Shown piece by piece: positions 16,691 to 25,247 of a DNA stretch of 64,000 nt. The notes under the pieces are model-generated. The model made no database searches. It was not told the DNA's origin and was given only the letters and a program-made list of their open reading frames with translations. The DNA comes from an uncultured Oscillibacter sp. (GTDB lineage Bacteria; Bacillota; Clostridia; Oscillospirales; Oscillospiraceae). Where the stretch lies: contig CAJTSM010000004.1 of assembly GCA_910578935.1 (NCBI GenBank), forward strand, positions 102,737 through 166,736, given 5' to 3'. A program made the position numbers and the translations under genes. Position 1 is the stretch's first letter. Each line of letters begins with the position of its first letter.

Positions 16691-17539
16691 TCATTTCGCC
16701 TCGCCGGCGCCTTCACCGCCCATTTCGCGCTGCTTTTGAGACATATAGGTCAAAAGCCGTTCCCGCAGGGACTTGGGATTCTCGCCGGCCTGGATGGCCA
16801 TGACGCCCTCCACGATGATCTGCTTGCACAGGACCTCCTCGCTGTCCCGCCCCCGGAGGAGCTGGGCCACAGGGCCGAAGACCACGTGGGCGAGCAAGCA
16901 CCCGTACAGCGTGGTGATCAGAGCGGTGCCCATGCTGGTGCCCAGGGAGTCCGCGCCGCCGTCGCCGGAGAGGTTCATGGATTTCAGCATGTTGATGAGG
17001 CCCACCAGGGTACCCACCATGCCGAAGGCCGGGGCCACGCTGGACGCCTTGTCGTAGAGCGCCGCGGCGTCCTCGTGCCGGGCGGACATGCACTCGATGT
17101 CGTTTTCCAAAATGCCCCGGACCTTATCTTGGTCGTTGGCGTCTACGATGAGCATAATGGCCTGCTTGAAGAAGGGGTCGGTCTGCTCGTTGGCCTTCTC
17201 CTCCAGGGACAAAAGGCCGTTTTTCCGGGCGATCTGGGCCAGCTCCACCAATTGGTCAATGTAGCCCTTGGGATCGTACATCTTGTTGTTCAGGATGATC
17301 TTGAAATGCTTGGGCATGGCCTTGAGCATGGACCCGGGGAAGCTGGCCAGCACGACGAAAATCGTACATCCGATGGTGATGAAGATGGACGCCGCGTCGA
17401 AGAAGTTCCAGAGGTTAGCCAGCTCGAAGGTAACCGGGGGCTTTCCCGCCGCGCCGGGGCCGATGTTGATGCCCATGACGCAGCCAAGCAAAAACACGCC
17501 GAACGCGCCGACAATACCGATGATATAGTTTATATTCAT
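16691..17539 (-). CDS. motA: Flagellar stator protein MotA
   Basis: The 282-residue protein has four membrane helices. The cytoplasmic loop lies between the second and third, and the signature APAFGMVGTLVGLINML marks the third. MotA and MotB form the torque-generating stator. The ATG at 17539 follows GAGGGAGCGAGG. The gene lies between flbD and motB, the usual clostridial order. Confidence 0.95.
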   Translation of the reverse strand: MNINYIIGIVGAFGVFLLGCVMGINIGPGAAGKPPVTFELANLWNFFDAASIFITIGCTIFVVLASFPGSMLKAMPKHFKIILNNKMYDPKGYIDQLVELAQIARKNGLLSLEEKANEQTDPFFKQAIMLIVDANDQDKVRGILENDIECMSARHEDAAALYDKASSVAPAFGMVGTLVGLINMLKSMNLSGDGGADSLGTSMGTALITTLYGCLLAHVVFGPVAQLLRGRDSEEVLCKQIIVEGVMAIQAGENPKSLRERLLTYMSQKQREMGGEGAGEAK

Positions 17540-17604
17540 GTAGAAATGCCTCGCTCCCTCGGCCGGACGCCGGGCCCCGGCCTGTGAATTTTATCTATAT
17601 TCGA

Positions 17605-17820
17605 TCAACGCTTGTCCGATACCACGATCTCGCGGTGGATATCCTGGACCTTTGCGTTGTACTCTGCGATTTTATGAATGATCTCCTCTACGCTCTCACG
17701 GACCAGGTAGTAGTCGTGATTCATCATGGTGATCTTGGACTCAGGGATGCACTCAATGTGCTCGATCTGCAAATGGTTGACCAGAAATTTGTCATGATTT
17801 CTCTTCGTCAAAAGGATCAT
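17605..17820 (-). CDS. flbD: FlbD-family flagellar protein
   Basis: A 71-residue protein with the family pattern MILLTKRNHDKFLVNHLQIE and TMMNHDYYLVRESVEEI. FlbD-type proteins in Firmicutes are conserved between flgE and motA; their exact role is unknown. I start at ATG 17820, which has AAAGGGCGG upstream. A second ATG six codons earlier overlaps that ribosome binding site. Confidence 0.88.
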   Translation of the reverse strand: MILLTKRNHDKFLVNHLQIEHIECIPESKITMMNHDYYLVRESVEEIIHKIAEYNAKVQDIHREIVVSDKR

Positions 17821-17840
17821 AATAGACCGCCCTTTCATGC

Positions 17841-17867
17841 CCCGCCGGGGCTCCCGGCCCCGGCGGG
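17841..17867 (-). other. GC-rich stem-loop between flgE and flbD
   Basis: An 11-bp perfect GC stem (CCCGCCGGGGC with GCCCCGGCGGG) with a 5-nt loop lies in the 88-bp gap after flgE. There is no T run on either side, so it looks like an mRNA-stabilising or attenuating structure, not a full terminator. Confidence 0.65.
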
Positions 17868-17908
17868 CAACTGTTATTTCTTAGCAGTTTGTTGAGCGTT
17901 CCGCTCTA

Positions 17909-19195
17909 TCAGCGCTTCATGTTCACCAGCTCTTCCAACATGGAGTCGGTGACCGTGATGATGCGGGTATTGGCCTGATAGCCCCGCTGCGTGGTGATGA
18001 GCTCGGAGATCTCCTCCGCCAGGTCCACGTTGGGGGCTTCCAGGAAGCCCACCATCATCTCCGTGTCGCCGCCCAGGATATCGGTGCCGGGGACGGGTTC
18101 GGGGGCATCTCCGCCGGCAGCTCCTCCGCCGCCGGCGGCGGCGTCAGCTTCCAGTCTGGAGTAGCCCACGCTGGCAGGTCCGCCCTTCCACAGGTCCTTT
18201 TGGACGTTGCCCAGCATACTGATGCTCAGGCTGCCCGCGCCCTCCTGGCACTTGTAGTAGGAATTTCCGATGTGGGTCACGCCGTTGGGGTTGGTGACGC
18301 TGCCGATCGCCAGGTAGCCGATGATTACCGGCTTGCCGTCTTCTTTACTGGTACCGCTGATGCAGCCGGTTTTCGAGTCGATGCTGATGCTGTCCAGCTG
18401 GGCGAACTCATATTCCTCGTCAGCCGCCGGGGCGTCCGGGTCCGGGTTGTTCCCCGCGCCGCCCTGGTTGTTGTTGGGGGCATATTTGGGCTTATCGTCC
18501 ACCAGCCTCTGGGCCGCGGTGGTATCCGCGGCGCCTCCGCCGCCGCCCTGGTTGTTTCCGCCCACCGGCGCGTCGGTTTTGGGATCGATGTCGGTCCGGG
18601 CGTATTTGATCTGATGGTTTTCGTCCCAGCGGGGGAGGCGGATGGGCACCAGCTGGTCGCTGACCACCTGCCGGACCACCGGCTTGCCGTCCGCGCCGGT
18701 GACGGTTTCCGTCTCGGCGGTGGTCATAAAGCCGTAGACCACGTTGCCCTTGCTGTCCACCAGGTAGTTGTCGGGGCCGAACTTGAAGTCGCCCACCCGG
18801 GTGAGGTTCAGGGCCTTGAAATTCTCCGCCGAGAAATTGGCGTCATAGACTTCGGGGTTTGTGCTGTTTTCCACATCCTTGGTCCCCACCAGGAAAAAGC
18901 CGTCGCCAACCAGCGCGCAGTCCATGGGGTTGCCGGGGTTGTAGCTGGAGGAGGACATGTTCAGGTCAATGCTGCCCACCATAGAGCCATAGCCCAGCTG
19001 GGAGGGGTTCATACCGCCCACGCTGGTGGTGCCGTTGGACCCGGCGGAGTACATGCTGTACACGCTGTCCCGGAAGACGGTCCTCTGCTTTTTATAGCCC
19101 TGGGTGTTGACGTTTGCCACGTTGTTGCCGATAACGGTCAGCTTCTGCATATGGGCCTTCAGGCCCGCGACGGATGCGTACATTGATCCGGTCAT
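17909..19195 (-). CDS. flgE: Flagellar hook protein FlgE
   Basis: The 428-residue protein has the N-terminal signature LTVIGNNVANVNTQGYKKQR and the C-terminal VDLAEEISELITTQRGYQAN. FlgE forms the hook. The middle (about 205-260) is an Asn/Gly/Asp-rich, low-complexity stretch, probably a surface-exposed D2-type loop. ATG 19195 lies downstream of AAAGGAG. Both flanking gaps contain GC-rich stem-loops, so the hook message may be separately stabilised. Confidence 0.94.
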   Translation of the reverse strand: MTGSMYASVAGLKAHMQKLTVIGNNVANVNTQGYKKQRTVFRDSVYSMYSAGSNGTTSVGGMNPSQLGYGSMVGSIDLNMSSSSYNPGNPMDCALVGDGFFLVGTKDVENSTNPEVYDANFSAENFKALNLTRVGDFKFGPDNYLVDSKGNVVYGFMTTAETETVTGADGKPVVRQVVSDQLVPIRLPRWDENHQIKYARTDIDPKTDAPVGGNNQGGGGGAADTTAAQRLVDDKPKYAPNNNQGGAGNNPDPDAPAADEEYEFAQLDSISIDSKTGCISGTSKEDGKPVIIGYLAIGSVTNPNGVTHIGNSYYKCQEGAGSLSISMLGNVQKDLWKGGPASVGYSRLEADAAAGGGGAAGGDAPEPVPGTDILGGDTEMMVGFLEAPNVDLAEEISELITTQRGYQANTRIITVTDSMLEELVNMKR

Positions 19196-19232
19196 AGGGA
19201 AATTGAACTCCTTTCGAATCCTTGGCGCCGCC

Positions 19233-19259
19233 CGGGTCCCGTCAGTCGGGCGGGACCCG
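19233..19259 (-). other. Stem-loop upstream of flgE
   Basis: CGGGTCCC and GGGACCCG form an 8-bp stem around an 11-nt loop, in the 97-bp gap before flgE. No T run follows. Confidence 0.5.
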
Positions 19260-19292
19260 ATGGCCTCCGTAAATCCGGTCCTGCCATTTCAC

Positions 19293-19661
19293 TTACAGGA
19301 ACACGGCGCCGTCGATGTTGGTGAATACGCTGTCTTTCATCTCGTCCTGGGTGATGGCCGTGATGACCTTTCCATGGGGGACGTTAATGATAAAGGCTTT
19401 TTCAGTGTCCATGGCCAGAATGTTGGTGGCGCCCTTGGCCTGCGCCCGCACCATGCTGCCCTTGATCTGGTCGATCAGGCCGGGGGTAATTTCGATGCCC
19501 CGCTCCTCGGCGCGGCTCATGGCATGCTTGGAAAACTGGACATCCTGTCCCGCTTTTGCCAGCTCCGTCTGTAAGGCCATGGCGAAACCGCCGGCAGCCG
19601 TTCGCTTCCCTGCGTCCGGTGTTTGCTGGATTTGGCTTTGTCTCGCTACGCGTTCGATCAC
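19293..19661 (-). CDS. TIGR02530-type flagellar operon protein
   Basis: The 122-residue protein has the conserved block VQFSKHAMSRAEERGIEITPGLIDQIK, then AFIINVPHGKVITAI. This family sits between flgD and flgE in many Firmicutes and is of unknown function. The GTG start at 19661 is preceded by GAGGTGATC. It lies 11 bp after flgD and 97 bp before flgE. Confidence 0.88.
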   Translation of the reverse strand: MIERVARQSQIQQTPDAGKRTAAGGFAMALQTELAKAGQDVQFSKHAMSRAEERGIEITPGLIDQIKGSMVRAQAKGATNILAMDTEKAFIINVPHGKVITAITQDEMKDSVFTNIDGAVFL

Positions 19662-19672
19662 GTAAGATCACC

Positions 19673-20278
19673 TCAGCCTTCGGTGTTTCCGGGTGTGCCG
19701 TTCTCTCCGCCGTTCTCCGGGGGAGTCGTCTCGCCGCCGGGGGGCGTGGTTTCAGCGGGCGGGTCCGTTTCGTCCGGCTTGTCGGGCTTGTCGCCGCCTT
19801 CCACACCGTCGCCGCCTTCCACCTTGTCGTCCTCTTCTTCCTTGGGCGGCAGCTTGCCCACGGCCATGATCTCATTGAGATAGTAATACTCGTCGTTGTC
19901 AAGGAAAATGACCTGCTGGCCGTCGATCGTACCGGTGCCGGTGACCTCTCCATAGATTTCCTGAAGCTTGCCGTCGTCGCCGTATTTGCCCACGGTGACA
20001 TGCTTGCCCACCAGGGACGCGGAATAGTTCATCGTCACGGCGTCGGTCATGTTGACCATGGAGGTAATCATCTGCATCTGCACCATCTGGTTCAGCATCT
20101 CGGAAGTATCCATGGTATTATCAATACCCTGGCTGGTCAATTGGGTAATCATCAGGGTGATGAAATCCGTCATGTCCAGGTCCAGGTTGCTGCCCTTCTT
20201 GGCAATGGTAATCTCTTTGCCTTTGTCGGTCTTATGGCTTCCGTAAAGGCCGCTGATGTCCGTCATCAAATCGCTCAT
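19673..20278 (-). CDS. flgD: Hook-capping protein FlgD
   Basis: The 201-residue protein has the FlgD N-terminal block DLDMTDFITLMITQLTSQGIDN. A compact core (to about 135) follows, then a C-terminal tail rich in Pro, Thr, Gly and Glu, where longer FlgD proteins carry Ig-like domains. It caps the growing hook and is needed for FlgE polymerisation. The ATG follows AAAGGAAGTG. It lies between fliK and the TIGR02530-like gene. Confidence 0.92.
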   Translation of the reverse strand: MSDLMTDISGLYGSHKTDKGKEITIAKKGSNLDLDMTDFITLMITQLTSQGIDNTMDTSEMLNQMVQMQMITSMVNMTDAVTMNYSASLVGKHVTVGKYGDDGKLQEIYGEVTGTGTIDGQQVIFLDNDEYYYLNEIMAVGKLPPKEEEDDKVEGGDGVEGGDKPDKPDETDPPAETTPPGGETTPPENGGENGTPGNTEG

Positions 20279-20303
20279 TCATTCACTTCCTTTCTAAAGG
20301 AAC

Positions 20304-21437
20304 TCACTCCCCGTCCAAGGGGATCAGGCCCAAGCGGAGCTGCTGAAGGAAATCCTCGCCGCCGCTTTCCCGTTTCCGGCGCTGCTCCTGCTGACGCCGC
20401 TGGTGCTGTTCCTGCTGCTGCTCATAAAGGTCCTGCCGCTGGCTCTCCTCTTGACGGGGGACTTCCACCCGGACCTCCTGCTGTGCCTCCCGGCCAAGCA
20501 GCGCCTCCAGCCCCGTGGTATTCTTCGATAAAAGCTCCTGAGTGCCGCGGTTCTCGGCGTGCAGCTGCACCACCAAGCCGCCGTCCTTGCTCCAGGTCAT
20601 CTCTACGGTGACCTTACCCAAATTCTCCGGAGTCAGCTGAAGCTCCACCCGGGTTTCGCCGTTGGCAAGGGCTTCATGGATTCTCGGCGCCAGCTGCTTT
20701 TCAACCGGCTGCTCCGCTTCCGGCGCCTTGGGGGCCTCGCCCACCTTCACAGGGACGGCCTTGACCTCCTCAAAAACAGGCGTCCCGGCTTCTCCGCCCT
20801 GGGGCTGCGCAGTTTCGTCGGCCTGTGCGGCTTCCGCATCCTTGGACCCGGACTCGCCACGCTCCACCTTGATCTCCACGGTCCGTCCCTCTGTCTCTTG
20901 CGCGGCTTCCGGCGCTTGGACCGTCTGGGGAAGCTCTTCCGCTAAGGCCTGGTCCACCGTTTGGCTCTCACCGTCTTCCACAGCGGTTTCAAAGGTCTGC
21001 TGCTCCGGTTGGGGAGCAAAGCTCCGGGTTTCCGGCGCCGCAAGGGTTTCCGCCGCCAGGATGGCAACCTCGTCCGCAGCGGCCTCGGCCTGAACCTCCG
21101 GCGCCATGGTTTCCTGCCCGACAGGTACCACCGGATTTTGCAGCATCGCCATTGCCGCCAGAACCATCTGCTCCTCCAGCTCCTTGCCGTCCTTAAGACC
21201 GGTTTGGGGCTGCCGGGGCTCTTCCGCTTCCTGAGTCTTCTGAGCGCTCTGGGCGTCCTGCGGTTTCTGGGCAGGCTCACCCTTCTCCTGCTTGGGGGCC
21301 GGAGAGGCCTCTGTCTGTTTTTGCTCCAGCAGCTTTTGGAAGCCGTCCTTTTGGCCGGACTGCTCTCCCTTTTTCGCCGCCGGGGGGATCTGGGGGACCT
21401 GTGCGTTCGCCAGCATTGTGTTGATTAACTGTTCCAT
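20304..21437 (-). CDS. fliK: Flagellar hook-length control protein FliK
   Basis: The 377-residue protein has a long Gln/Glu/Ala/Pro-rich N-terminal part and a C-terminal FliK domain (about 255-345). That domain contains RVELQLTPENLGKVTVEM, the family signature. FliK measures hook length and triggers the FlhB switch. I start at ATG 21437, ten bases after AAGGAGGTGA. An upstream GTG in the same frame lies inside that ribosome binding site. Confidence 0.92.
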   Translation of the reverse strand: MEQLINTMLANAQVPQIPPAAKKGEQSGQKDGFQKLLEQKQTEASPAPKQEKGEPAQKPQDAQSAQKTQEAEEPRQPQTGLKDGKELEEQMVLAAMAMLQNPVVPVGQETMAPEVQAEAAADEVAILAAETLAAPETRSFAPQPEQQTFETAVEDGESQTVDQALAEELPQTVQAPEAAQETEGRTVEIKVERGESGSKDAEAAQADETAQPQGGEAGTPVFEEVKAVPVKVGEAPKAPEAEQPVEKQLAPRIHEALANGETRVELQLTPENLGKVTVEMTWSKDGGLVVQLHAENRGTQELLSKNTTGLEALLGREAQQEVRVEVPRQEESQRQDLYEQQQEQHQRRQQEQRRKRESGGEDFLQQLRLGLIPLDGE

Positions 21438-21511
21438 ACGCTCGTTCACCTCCTTGTCATTTTAGGATATCTATTTCCAAACTGTGCCTGGGCACAAGGT
21501 TGGACCCCGTG

Positions 21512-21958
21512 TCATGAGGCCGCGTGGGCCCGGGTGGAGCTGACAAATTCCTCGATAAACAGCTCTTCGCTCTTGGCCTCCTCCTTGTGGTAGGCCTCCA
21601 GCTTCTTCTCCTTCAGTTTTTCAATGGAGGAGGTTTCCTTCTTCGCCTCCACCATGGCCTCCCGGCGTTTCTCCGCCTCGGCCTCCAGCTCCTCCAGGCG
21701 CTTGGTTTCCAACTGGATCTCCTGCTCGGCGGCCCGGAGGGCGCTTTGATACATCAGCGCCTCCGTCACCGGCATACCTTCCAGCGCCCGGTCCCGGTAA
21801 TCCTCATTGCAGTCCCGGTACTCCCGCCAGAGTTTTTCCAGCAGCTCCTCCTGGGCCCGGACCCGGGCCACGGCCTCGGCATGCTCTCCCTGAAGCACCC
21901 CCAGCACCTGCTGCTTGTAAGAAAGGACGGTATCCAAAGCGAACTTGAACTTTTTCAC
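21512..21958 (-). CDS. fliJ: Flagellar export protein FliJ
   Basis: A 148-residue, almost entirely coiled-coil protein starting VKKFKFALDTVLSYKQQ, the usual FliJ N-terminus. FliJ is the central stalk of the FliI ATPase ring and recycles export chaperones. The GTG start at 21958 has AAAGGAG nine bases upstream. The open frame extends further upstream but overlaps fliI. It lies just after fliI. Confidence 0.9.
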   Translation of the reverse strand: MKKFKFALDTVLSYKQQVLGVLQGEHAEAVARVRAQEELLEKLWREYRDCNEDYRDRALEGMPVTEALMYQSALRAAEQEIQLETKRLEELEAEAEKRREAMVEAKKETSSIEKLKEKKLEAYHKEEAKSEELFIEEFVSSTRAHAAS

Positions 21959-21981
21959 AGAACGGTTCTCCTTTGGTTCAG

Positions 21982-23283
21982 TTAGTTCAGAATCTGTTTC
22001 AGCTTCTCTATGCACTGGTCATAGCTGAACGCTTCGTCGATGTCCTGGGTCAAAAAGGCGTTCACCGCGTCGATCTTGGAAAGGGCGTAGTCCAAATTCC
22101 GGTTGCTCCCCGGCTTATAGGCTCCGATCGCCACCAGGTCCTGATTTTTTTCATACGTACTGAGAATGTCCCGGAGGCGGGAGGCCAGCTGCCGGTGTTC
22201 CGGATTTACGATTTCCACCATCAAGCGGGAGATGCTGGCGGACACATCGATGGCCGGGTAGTGGTTGCTGTTGGCCAAGGCGCGGGAGAGGACGATGTGC
22301 CCGTCCAAAATGCCCCGGACCGTGTCGGCGATGGGTTCGTTGGTGTCGTCGCCCTCCACCAGGACCGTGTAGACCCCGGTGATGGAACCTTTGTCAAAAT
22401 TGCCGCTTCGCTCCAGGAGCTTGGGCATTTCCGCATACATGGAAGGGGTGTAGCCCCGGCTCACCGGCGGCTCGCCGATGGCAAGGCCGATCTCCCGCTG
22501 GGCCATGGCAAACCGGGTCAGGGAATCCATCATCAGGAGAACGTCGTAGCCCTGGTCCCGGAAATACTCCGCGATGCCCGTGGCCACGCTGGGGCACTTC
22601 ATCCGCAGCATGGCGGGCTGGTCGGAGGTGGCCACCACCAGCACGGAGCGGCGCATGCCCTCTTCGCCCAGGTCCTTCTGGACGAACTCCAAAACTTCCC
22701 GGCCCCGTTCGCCCACCAGGGCGATGACGTTGATGTCCGCTTTGACATTTTTTGCGATCATGCCCATCAGCGTGGACTTCCCCACGCCGGAGCCCGCGAA
22801 AATACCGATGCGCTGGCCCTTGCCGATCGTAATCATGCCGTCGATGGCCTTGACTCCAAACTCCATCCGCTCCCGGATCGGAGGGCGGCGGAGGGGATTG
22901 ATATAGGAACCGCCCACGCAGTAGGCGTCGCCCCCCTCAAAGGGAGCCTTGCCGTCAATGGGCTGGCCCATGGCGTTGATGATGCGGCCCCGGAGAAACT
23001 CCCCCACCCGCAGCGTCAGCTGCCGCCCGGTGTTCCGGACGAAGTTGCCCGCCGAGATGCCCGCCATGTCGGAATAGGGCATCAGCAGGATGTGGTCGTT
23101 CTTGAAGCCCACCACCTCGGCGGTGACCTGCCCGCCGGAGTCGCCGTTGTAGATCCGGCAGATGTCGCCGACGGCGGCCCTGCCGCCGCTGGCCTCAATG
23201 GACATTCCGACAATATTCTCAATTTTCCCGGTCAGGCTGTACGTTTCCGCATTGTAGACCTGACGGATCATTTGCCGGAACAT
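21982..23283 (-). CDS. fliI: Flagellar export ATPase FliI
   Basis: The 433-residue protein has a beta-barrel N-domain, the Walker A AGSGVGKST at about 163-171, the Walker B VLLMMDSLTRFA and the arginine-finger region. It is the F1-beta-like ATPase that energises flagellar export with FliH and FliJ. The ATG at 23283 follows AAAGGAGAGG. It lies between fliH and fliJ. Confidence 0.95.
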   Translation of the reverse strand: MFRQMIRQVYNAETYSLTGKIENIVGMSIEASGGRAAVGDICRIYNGDSGGQVTAEVVGFKNDHILLMPYSDMAGISAGNFVRNTGRQLTLRVGEFLRGRIINAMGQPIDGKAPFEGGDAYCVGGSYINPLRRPPIRERMEFGVKAIDGMITIGKGQRIGIFAGSGVGKSTLMGMIAKNVKADINVIALVGERGREVLEFVQKDLGEEGMRRSVLVVATSDQPAMLRMKCPSVATGIAEYFRDQGYDVLLMMDSLTRFAMAQREIGLAIGEPPVSRGYTPSMYAEMPKLLERSGNFDKGSITGVYTVLVEGDDTNEPIADTVRGILDGHIVLSRALANSNHYPAIDVSASISRLMVEIVNPEHRQLASRLRDILSTYEKNQDLVAIGAYKPGSNRNLDYALSKIDAVNAFLTQDIDEAFSYDQCIEKLKQILN

Positions 23284-23299
23284 AGCCTCTCCTTTGGCG

Positions 23300-24205
23300 C
23301 TATACGCCGCCGCTGAAATTCAGGTTGCTGAAGCTGACGCCCTCCTCCACAGGACCGGCATCGGACAGCAGGGTCCGGATGTTGTTCATCTGGGTGGCGG
23401 CGCTGGCGTCCACAATCTCGTCCGGGGTTTCAATGATGCAGGTGCCCGCCTCGTCGTCCGCCATGGGAATGATGCGCACCCGGTCGCTGAGGGCCGAGAG
23501 CGCGTTCATCAATGAGGCGGGTACCTTGGAAAGATGCTTCGCGTCGCATTCCGCGATATAGATATGGGCCCACTCCCGGCGCTTCCGCTTGTCAATCGCG
23601 GTTTGAATCATCCGGCAGATGACCTCGCTGCTGCTTTTCAGGCTGACACAGACCACCTTCTCCGCAATGGCGATGGCAAGGTCCCGCAGCTCGTCTACAT
23701 TGTCGTCCAGCTGCCGGTCCAAAGCGGTTCCGGCCTGCTGCAAAAAATGGTCGAACTCCGCGGCCAGCTCCTCCGCCTGCCGCTGCTGGGCCCGCTGGCC
23801 CTCTTGCAGAGCCTGGGTGGCTCCTTGGGCCAAGCCCTCCGCCCGCCCGGCCTCCAGGCCGCTGCGGCGGGAAGAGTCGAACAGCTCCTGCGCCTTGATC
23901 TCCGCCTCTAGCCGGGCCTGGTCCAAAATTTCCTCCGCCCGGCGGTGGGCGTCCGCAATGATCTGCTCCGCCTGAATCTGGGCGAAACTCACCGGGTCCG
24001 GTTCGGGCTCCGGCTCGGGCCGGGGGGCTTCCGCCGCCTCTCCCACCGGAAGGTCCGCCGCCGGGGGTTCCTCTCCGCCGCCCTCCTCAGGAGGGGGCGG
24101 CGGGACTTCGGCGGGCTTTTCCTCTTCCAGAACCAGCTCCTCCGCCTTGGGAAATTGATAAGGCTCGGTCTTGGGGCGCATAATGGATTTCCAAATACTA
24201 GGCAA
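23300..24205 (-). CDS. fliH: Flagellar assembly protein FliH
   Basis: The 301-residue protein has a Pro/Glu-rich N-terminal arm (about 25-75), a long coiled coil (about 75-190) and a C-terminal FliH/YscL domain. FliH regulates and anchors FliI. The TTG start at 24205 overlaps the fliG stop and has AAAGGA at good spacing; an in-frame ATG eight codons later (24181) is the alternative. The beginning MPSIWKSIMR fits the short export-related N-peptide of the family. Confidence 0.9.
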   Translation of the reverse strand: MPSIWKSIMRPKTEPYQFPKAEELVLEEEKPAEVPPPPPEEGGGEEPPAADLPVGEAAEAPRPEPEPEPDPVSFAQIQAEQIIADAHRRAEEILDQARLEAEIKAQELFDSSRRSGLEAGRAEGLAQGATQALQEGQRAQQRQAEELAAEFDHFLQQAGTALDRQLDDNVDELRDLAIAIAEKVVCVSLKSSSEVICRMIQTAIDKRKRREWAHIYIAECDAKHLSKVPASLMNALSALSDRVRIIPMADDEAGTCIIETPDEIVDASAATQMNNIRTLLSDAGPVEEGVSFSNLNFSGGV

Positions 24206-25247
24206 TGATATCGTCCTTTCCGCCCTTCAGGATGATGATCTCACCCTTTTCCTCCAAGCCGCGGATGATGCCGACGATGCGCTGCTGGGCCTCTTCCACG
24301 TCCTTCATACGGACGTTGGAGGTAATCTCCAGATCGTCCTTGATGCTCTGGGCCATACGGGTAGACATGTTGGCAAACAGCTTGTTGGCCACCTCCGCGT
24401 TGGCGGCCTTGAGGGCCAGCACCAGGTCTCTGGGGTCGCAGTCCCGGACAAAGCGCTGCACGGAGCGGTCGTCCATGGTGATAATATCCTCGAAGACGAA
24501 CATCCGCTTGCGGATCTCGTCCGCCAGGTCCGGGTCGGACAGACCGTCGAAAATGTTCTTCTCGCTGGTCCGGTCCAGGTTGTTCATCACATCGGCCACA
24601 TAGTCTATGCCGCCGACTTTGATATTGGTATCGGTCATGATGTTGGAGAAGCGGTTGTGCATCTCGGCCTCCACAATCTTGATGGCCGCCGGGGAGACGC
24701 TGTCCAGCTTGGCGATGCTCTCCACCACCTGAATCTGCTTTTTCTCCTCCAGCTGGGCCACCACGCCCGCCGCCTTGTCCGCATCCACATAGGAGAGGAC
24801 CAGGGCGATCGTCTGGGGCCGCTCGCTCCGCAGGGCGGAGAAAAGGGACTTGACATCCGCCTTGTCCATGAAGGCAAATTCCCGGTTTTTCAGGCTCTTG
24901 GTCACCTTTCCCAGGAGCTCTGCCGCCGCCTGTTCGCCGTAGGCCTTCTCCAGGACGGCCCTGGCGTACTCCAGGCCGCCCTCGGTGACGGCCTTATTGG
25001 TCAGGCACAGCTGGTAGAACTCGTTGAGGACATCTTCCGTCTGCTGGGTGCTCAGCACACCCAGGCGGGCCACCTCCAGCGTGAGCTGTTCAACCTCCTC
25101 ATCCTCCATGAACTTGTAGAGGAGGGACGCTTTCTCAGCTCCCAGGGCGATGATGACTGCCGCCGCCTTCTGCGCGGTGGAGAGTTCCACCTGCGGTTTC
25201 GTGCTTTTCGCCGCCTGGGGGGCGGCCGCCGTTGCTGCCTCAGCCAT
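24198..25247 (-). CDS. fliG: Flagellar motor switch protein FliG
   Basis: The 349-residue protein begins with an Ala-rich arm and has FliG N, middle and C domains. Seen are QKAAAVIIALGAEKAS, the EHPQ-like SERPQTIALVLSY and the torque helix FVFEDIITMDDRSVQRFVRD with its charged residues. FliG sits on the MS ring and contacts the MotA stator. It overlaps fliF by 8 bp and fliH by 8 bp, so translation is coupled. Confidence 0.95.
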   Translation of the reverse strand: MAEAATAAAPQAAKSTKPQVELSTAQKAAAVIIALGAEKASLLYKFMEDEEVEQLTLEVARLGVLSTQQTEDVLNEFYQLCLTNKAVTEGGLEYARAVLEKAYGEQAAAELLGKVTKSLKNREFAFMDKADVKSLFSALRSERPQTIALVLSYVDADKAAGVVAQLEEKKQIQVVESIAKLDSVSPAAIKIVEAEMHNRFSNIMTDTNIKVGGIDYVADVMNNLDRTSEKNIFDGLSDPDLADEIRKRMFVFEDIITMDDRSVQRFVRDCDPRDLVLALKAANAEVANKLFANMSTRMAQSIKDDLEITSNVRMKDVEEAQQRIVGIIRGLEEKGEIIILKGGKDDIIA

